Shown one piece after another: positions 5,034 through 9,193 of a stretch of 9,193 bases of DNA (position 1 is its first letter; each line of letters begins with the position of its first letter). The stretch is from 2-02-FULL-43-13 sp043813805 (GTDB taxonomy: Bacteria > Patescibacteriota > Minisyncoccia > Minisyncoccales > MHMH01). The stretch is taken from positions 1 through 9,193 of the forward strand of contig JBDRKR010000011.1 of the NCBI GenBank assembly GCA_043813805.1. Direction: 5' to 3'. Under the pieces are notes generated by a model. It did no database searches. It was not told where the DNA came from and saw nothing but the letters and a program-made list of their open reading frames with translations. A program made the translations under genes and the position numbers.

Positions 5034-5290
5034 AGTTTTTGGAAAAAATACGGGACTTACCCGAAAGGACGAGAAAGATTATTTTATGGGTTGTTTTGAT
5101 TGTTTTTGCCGCAATCATGCTGGTCTGGTGGATTAGCCGCATTCCCAAAAGATTAGATGATTTTCAAGCCGGGCAGTTTATCGAACAATTAGACTTGCCG
5201 AAAATGGAAATGCCTCAAATGCCGGAATTACCCGATTTAAATAATATCGAAATCAATGCCCCGGAAAACAACCAAACCCAAGAAAATTAA
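5030..5290 (+). CDS. Hypothetical single-pass membrane protein, 86 aa
   Basis: I do not recognise a family. A basic N-terminus (MKFLEKIRDLPERTRKI) precedes one hydrophobic helix (about residues 18-35, rich in V, I, L and W) followed by SRIPKRL. The rest is an acidic, Pro/Met-rich tail (PKMEMPQMPELPDLNN) with little predicted structure. The basic residues on both sides of the helix leave topology uncertain. It starts inside the stop of the MBL gene (ATGA overlap) and ends 13 bases before the preferred gyrA start, so it is in the middle of an apparent operon. The position suggests co-expression but not a shared function. The coupling and clear membrane helix make it likely to be real. Confidence 0.75.
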   Translation: MKFLEKIRDLPERTRKIILWVVLIVFAAIMLVWWISRIPKRLDDFQAGQFIEQLDLPKMEMPQMPELPDLNNIEINAPENNQTQEN

Positions 5291-5303
5291 AATAAAGGTA
5301 GTG

Positions 5304-7916
5304 ATGGAAAAGTCCTCCACTGCTAAGGCTTCCGTCCCCGCTAAAGCTTCAGCGGACAAGACGACGGGCGAGGAGAAAAAGATACCTCAAAAAAAAGAGG
5401 ATTTTTCTGTTGAAAAACCTGTTAAAAAACCGGCCGAAGAAAAAGTGCAGCCTAAAAAACCAATCGATGATAAACCAAAGCAGGAGATAGGCTACGTGAA
5501 ACCGAGAGAAATTGTGACAGAGATGCAGGAGTCTTACATTGATTATGCCATGTCGGTGATTGTGGCCCGAGCCTTACCCGATGTCAGGGACGGTTTAAAG
5601 CCCGTTCATCGCCGGATTCTTTACGCTATGTATGAAGATGGTTTGACGCACGGAGCCAAGTTCAGGAAATCGGCGACGGTTGTGGGTTCTGTTTTGGGTC
5701 GCTATCATCCTCATGGAGACGTGGCTGTTTATGATTCGATGACGAGAATGGCCCAAGATTTTTCTTTAAGATACACGCTCATCCAAGGACAGGGAAACTG
5801 GGGATCGATCGATGGGGACAGCGCGGCCGCTATGAGATATACGGAATGTAAGATGTCAAAGGTGGGGGAGGAGATGTTGCGTGACATCGACAAAAATACC
5901 GTCGAATTTGTTGACAACTATGATTCGACGAGGAAAGAGCCAAAAGTTTTGCCATCGCCCGTGCCGCAGCTTCTTTTGAACGGCTCTTTAGGAATTGCCG
6001 TCGGTATGGCGACCAATATTCCTCCTCATAATTTAACCGAAGTGGTGGACGCCTCTATTTATCTTTTGGATCATCCTAAAGCCGACACCGAAGATTTATT
6101 TAAGTTCGTGCAAGGGCCTGATTTTCCGACAGGCGGCAATATTTATAGTTCCAAAGAAATCCTCGAGGCTTATTCTCTGGGCAAAGGCGCGATTGTAACA
6201 AGAGGCAAGGCCGAAGTGGCGGAAAACGAAAAAACCGGAAGATCTCAGATCATCATCACCGAAATTCCTTACCAAGTCGTGAAGTCTTCTCTAATTGAGC
6301 AGCTGGCTCTTTTAGTGCAAGAAAAGAAAATCGACGGCATTAAGGATATTCGCGACGAATCCGACCGCGATGGTTTGAGAATCGTGATTGATCTGCAAAA
6401 AGATGCCTATCCCCAGAAAACTCTCAACCGTCTTTATAAATTCAGCGATCTGCAGAAAACTTTCCATTTGAACATGCTCGCTTTGGTTGACGGCATCCAG
6501 CCGCGGGTTTTGTCGTTAGTTGAAGTTTTAAGCTACTATCTGTCGCACCGCAAAGATGTGATAACCAGGCGCCTCAACTTTGATTTAATGAAGGCCAAAG
6601 AAAGGGCTCACATCCTGGAAGGCTTGCACAAGTGCTTAGCCAATATTGATCTCGTCATTAAAATTATTAAATCATCAGCCAGCCGGGAAGAAGCTTCGAA
6701 GAACTTAATGGCGCGCTTTCGACTTACCGAAATTCAGGCCAACGCCATTTTGGAAACGAAACTTGCGGCTTTGGCGAAATTGGAAAGGCAAAAAATAGAA
6801 GATGAGCTGAAAGCTCTCATGGCTCTCATTAAAGAATTGACGGCCACTCTTAAAGATCCGGAAAGAATCAAAGAAACGATTAAGAAAGAATTAAAAGAGG
6901 CTAAAGACACCTTTGGAGACGAGAGAAAGACGAAATTGCACGTGCAGAAGATCGGCGAAATCGCCGAAGAAGATTTAATTCCGCAGGAAGAAACAATTAT
7001 TACTTTAACTCAGGGCGGTTATATTAAAAGAATTAATCCTTCCCAGTATAAAAACCAAAAGAGGGGAGGAAAGGGCATGGTGGGCATGAAGACGCTTGGC
7101 GACGATGTAGTGGAACACTTTTTGTCCGCGATGACCCACGACTCTTTGCTCTTCTTTACGGACTCCGGCAAAGTTTTCCGCACCCAGGTTTATGAAATCC
7201 CCGAAGGGCAAAGAGTGGCCAAAGGCCGGGGGCTTTTGAATTTCTTAGAGTTATCCTCCGAGGAAAAAATCCTTTCTTTAAATTCTTTGGGCAAGGAAGA
7301 CAAAGAGGCCGGCATGAAATACTTGGTCATGGTGACGAAAAACGGCATAATAAAGAAAACAGCCTTGGAAGATTTTGATAACGTCAGGCGTTCGGGATTG
7401 ATCGCGATTTCCCTTAAAAAAGGCGACTCGTTAAAGAGCGTCCGTAAAACAACCGGCGAGAACGAACTTGTTATCGTGACGAAGCTCGGCCAGTCCATCC
7501 ACTTCAAAGAAAAAGACATCAGATCTATGGGGCGGACGGCTTCCGGCATTCGGGGCATCAGGCTGGGCAAGGGAGACGAAGTGATTGCACTGGACGTTGT
7601 CAGTCCCGAGAAGCAAAATTTATTATTGGTTGTTTCAGAAAATGGTTACGGCAAAAGAACCGATTTGAAAGAATATAAGATTCAGGGCAGGGGAGGGTCG
7701 GGCATCAAGACCGCGCAAGTAACTGCCAAAACAGGAGAGTTGGTTTATTCCATAGTCCTGAAGGGCGACGAAGAAGATTTGATTGTTATTTCCAAAAAGG
7801 GCCAGGTTATCAGAACGCCCGTCAATTCCATCGCCAAAATCAGCCGCGCTACGCAAGGCGTCAGAATCATGCGGCTCGACCCCGGCGATAAAGTGGCTTC
7901 GGCCGCCTGTCTGTGA
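5304..7916 (+). CDS. gyrA: DNA gyrase subunit A
   Basis: GyrA is the breakage-reunion subunit of gyrase, the GyrA2GyrB2 enzyme that introduces negative supercoils. I prefer ATG 5304 (870 aa): AAAGG sits five bases before it and it follows the stop of the membrane gene. ATG 5256 (886 aa) would overlap that gene by 35 bases and has no Shine-Dalgarno. Residues 1 to about 60 are a Lys/Pro/Ala-rich low-complexity extension. The conserved core then begins at IGYVKPREI and YIDYAMSVIVARALPDVRDG. The catalytic Tyr is in AMRYTEC (Tyr179, codon 5838-5840). The quinolone pocket reads HPHGDVAVYD, with Val140 in the place of E. coli Ser83 and the Asp87 equivalent kept. A coiled-coil region (about 410-500) leads to a C-terminal beta-pinwheel with a GyrA box QKRGGKG (7056-7076), which marks gyrase rather than topoisomerase IV. 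It ends directly after the pinwheel, without an acidic tail. Confidence 0.96.
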   Translation: MEKSSTAKASVPAKASADKTTGEEKKIPQKKEDFSVEKPVKKPAEEKVQPKKPIDDKPKQEIGYVKPREIVTEMQESYIDYAMSVIVARALPDVRDGLKPVHRRILYAMYEDGLTHGAKFRKSATVVGSVLGRYHPHGDVAVYDSMTRMAQDFSLRYTLIQGQGNWGSIDGDSAAAMRYTECKMSKVGEEMLRDIDKNTVEFVDNYDSTRKEPKVLPSPVPQLLLNGSLGIAVGMATNIPPHNLTEVVDASIYLLDHPKADTEDLFKFVQGPDFPTGGNIYSSKEILEAYSLGKGAIVTRGKAEVAENEKTGRSQIIITEIPYQVVKSSLIEQLALLVQEKKIDGIKDIRDESDRDGLRIVIDLQKDAYPQKTLNRLYKFSDLQKTFHLNMLALVDGIQPRVLSLVEVLSYYLSHRKDVITRRLNFDLMKAKERAHILEGLHKCLANIDLVIKIIKSSASREEASKNLMARFRLTEIQANAILETKLAALAKLERQKIEDELKALMALIKELTATLKDPERIKETIKKELKEAKDTFGDERKTKLHVQKIGEIAEEDLIPQEETIITLTQGGYIKRINPSQYKNQKRGGKGMVGMKTLGDDVVEHFLSAMTHDSLLFFTDSGKVFRTQVYEIPEGQRVAKGRGLLNFLELSSEEKILSLNSLGKEDKEAGMKYLVMVTKNGIIKKTALEDFDNVRRSGLIAISLKKGDSLKSVRKTTGENELVIVTKLGQSIHFKEKDIRSMGRTASGIRGIRLGKGDEVIALDVVSPEKQNLLLVVSENGYGKRTDLKEYKIQGRGGSGIKTAQVTAKTGELVYSIVLKGDEEDLIVISKKGQVIRTPVNSIAKISRATQGVRIMRLDPGDKVASAACL
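5338..5355. repeat. Short palindrome in the gyrA 5' extension
   Basis: CCGCT and AGCGG arms (5338-5342, 5351-5355) enclose an AAGCTT palindrome, and the stretch encodes part of AKASADK. An imperfect copy of the peptide (AKASVP) lies just upstream. It may be an in-frame inserted palindromic element in a tolerant linker, but it is short. Confidence 0.35.
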
Positions 7917-7922
7917 TAAAAT
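7914..7922 (+). promoter_or_regulatory. Possible extended -10 promoter of the secreted protein gene
   Basis: TG-A-TAAAAT (7914-7922) starts at the gyrA stop codon and matches the TGATAAAAT of the MBL promoter. A TATAAT (7922-7927) overlaps it. No convincing -35 lies 17 bases upstream. Either -10 would give a leader of zero to a few bases before ATG 7933. Read-through from gyrA is equally possible, since no terminator is seen. Confidence 0.3.
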
Positions 7923-7932
7923 ATAATAAAAC

Positions 7933-9193
7933 ATGAAGAAGCTGCATTTTCTTGGGTTTAACGTTTTAATGGTTTCTTTGCTTTTCGGATTGGCTGCGGG
8001 AGTTTCGGCGGCCTTACCCGGAGTGATAAAAACTTCGCCTACTGATGGGCAAATGGGCGTTTCTTTGGTTCCCACCCTACAATGGGGAAAAGTTTCCGGA
8101 GCCAATGCTTATGAAGTAAGAATAAAAAATTTCGGGGGAAGCATTATTTGGGATTATTTTATTGCCGATGTCTCGTCCAAACAGATCCCCGCAGAGATAT
8201 TAAAAATAGATAAATCTTACGAATGGTGCGTAAGGGCGGTAAAAACCCCGACCACCTTGGCAGCTGATAGGTTATACGTTATTCAAGAAATGGATGCTTT
8301 CGGGATAACCGACATCAGCCCTGAATGCGCGTCGAATTCGAGCTTTGACGAAATAAAAGCCGGCGAATACGACTTATTTTCCACCGCGCAACCTGCGACA
8401 TCCTTGAAAACACCTACGATTACTTCTCCTAAAGGAGTGACGGTTTTTCCTCTTATCTTAAAGTGGTCTTCGGCGGGCAGTTCTTTAAAGTATAAGTGGA
8501 GGATAATTGGGACGAAAACCGAAACGTTACCCAATGGTCAGATTGTTATTAGCGTGGAATCCGGTCTCCCTTCGGGGGAAGTGAGTGGAACTCAAGTTGA
8601 GGTTACCGATCCTTCTAATTCTTTATCGATATTGGAAAAGTATTCCTATACTTGGCAGGTTAAGACTTGCACGGCCGATTATGCCACCTGCGGACAGTGG
8701 GCTTCCGCGAATTTTAGTTTGACTTTGAAAAAATTTCATCTCGTTTCCCCAAAAAATAATACTCCTACCGCTACCACGGTAAAACTTGATTGGGAAGATG
8801 TCCCCGGAGCAACAAGCTATAGTGTAGTGGTTGATGATTTCAATACTTATATTGTTTCTGATGGAGGGTCTTTAAAAACAATTTCCGGGTTAACCATAGA
8901 TACAACCTACCATTGGCATGTGGTGGCCAAAAGAGAGGGAAAAGATTTTATTAGCGAAGAGCAAAGCTGGAACTTTACTCCGAGATCGGACGTCGTTCCG
9001 CCGACCCCAACTCCTACTCCTACTCCTACCCCAACTCCGACACCGACACCGACCCCAGGAGATTCTTTCGTGCCTCAACTTTATTTACCTAAAAATAACG
9101 CAACTAATGTCTCTTTAACTCCGACTTTCAGCTGGTACCCGGTTGAGGGAGCAAATTATTATGAATTTATTGTTTTAGGCGCAAAAATGATAA
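7933..9193 (+). CDS. Secreted multidomain surface protein with fibronectin-III-like modules (3' end beyond window)
   Basis: The frame is open from ATG 7933 through the window end (420 codons visible). A typical signal peptide (MKKLHFLGFNVLMV then SLLFGLAAG, likely cleaved after VSA near residue 26) indicates export. Beta-rich modules follow at about 30-155, 160-270 and 275-355, each with a fibronectin-III-like pattern such as SPTDGQMGVSLVPTLQW...ANAYEVRI and SPKNNTP...VKLDWEDVPGATSYSV. Then come nine Thr-Pro dipeptides (residues 358-375) and the start of another module (LPKNNATNVSLTPTFSW). Such proteins usually serve as envelope or adhesion proteins; the ligand is unknown. There is no Shine-Dalgarno before the ATG, which lies 16 bases after the gyrA stop. 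Four Cys residues (in EWC, PEC, KTC and ATC) could form disulfides after export. The anchor, if any, is outside the window. Confidence 0.88.
   Translation, partial: MKKLHFLGFNVLMVSLLFGLAAGVSAALPGVIKTSPTDGQMGVSLVPTLQWGKVSGANAYEVRIKNFGGSIIWDYFIADVSSKQIPAEILKIDKSYEWCVRAVKTPTTLAADRLYVIQEMDAFGITDISPECASNSSFDEIKAGEYDLFSTAQPATSLKTPTITSPKGVTVFPLILKWSSAGSSLKYKWRIIGTKTETLPNGQIVISVESGLPSGEVSGTQVEVTDPSNSLSILEKYSYTWQVKTCTADYATCGQWASANFSLTLKKFHLVSPKNNTPTATTVKLDWEDVPGATSYSVVVDDFNTYIVSDGGSLKTISGLTIDTTYHWHVVAKREGKDFISEEQSWNFTPRSDVVPPTPTPTPTPTPTPTPTPTPGDSFVPQLYLPKNNATNVSLTPTFSWYPVEGANYYEFIVLGAKMI
9004..9057 (+). repeat. Thr-Pro dipeptide repeat linker
   Basis: Nine tandem ACN-CCN codon pairs encode (TP)9. Codon use varies (ACT/ACC/ACA, CCT/CCA/CCG), so the DNA is not a simple identical hexamer. 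It is an extended, rigid linker typical of secreted modular proteins and may change length by slippage. Confidence 0.9.

Noticed and set aside
5256..5303. gyrA start at ATG 5256, or programmed frameshift between the membrane gene and gyrA
   Set aside because: There is no Shine-Dalgarno before 5256 and no slippery heptamer with structure that I can support. ATG 5304 with AAAGG is a simpler start.
7635..8105. 156-codon minus-strand frame across the gyrA end and the next gene
   Set aside because: It spans the junction of two well-supported plus-strand genes and has no domain or ribosome binding site.
8890..9118. Short frames with Arg/Ser or Leu/Pro runs near the window end
   Set aside because: They are other-frame readings of the Thr-Pro repeat.

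Overview
The window looks like a chromosomal segment from a small-genome, AT-leaning bacterium, most likely of the Candidate Phyla Radiation / Patescibacteria (Parcubacteria- or Microgenomates-like). This placement is inference. It rests on a short four-domain ribosomal protein S1, core promoters that sit almost on the start codon without Shine-Dalgarno sequences, an IS200/RAYT-type transposase relic, and dense packing. TGA is used as a stop (MBL gene, gyrA), so there is no sign of the recoded TGA of Gracilibacteria/SR1.

Layout. (1) 1-972, minus: N-terminal half of the membrane AAA+ protease FtsH, cut by the window edge. (2) 1002-1834: a perfect 93-bp direct repeat brackets a 5'-truncated RAYT/Y1 transposase (plus strand) that carries two copies of one hairpin palindrome, one inside its reading frame and one at its stop. 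(3) 1808-3059, minus: two unrecognised genes (246 aa with a zinc ribbon, 127 aa), each with a textbook TTGACA-N17-TATAAT promoter and a strong GGAGG ribosome binding site. (4) 3142-4206, minus: ribosomal protein S1. (5) 4207-4382: divergent intergenic region holding a 44-bp two-unit palindrome (BIME-like) between two back-to-back promoters. (6) 4383-7916, plus: a tight cluster of MBL-fold hydrolase, single-pass membrane protein and DNA gyrase subunit A. (7) 7933 to the end, plus: a secreted multidomain protein with fibronectin-III-like modules and a Thr-Pro linker, cut by the window edge.

The housekeeping genes (ftsH, S1, gyrA) concern membrane proteolysis, translation and supercoiling and have no obvious joint function. 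The most unusual part is 1002-3141, between S1 and ftsH. It combines a transposase relic, an internal duplication and two orphan genes whose promoters, ribosome binding sites and (for the 246-aa gene) base composition differ from the flanking core genes. I read it as an accessory insertion. I can describe its architecture but cannot assign a function to the two orphan proteins.
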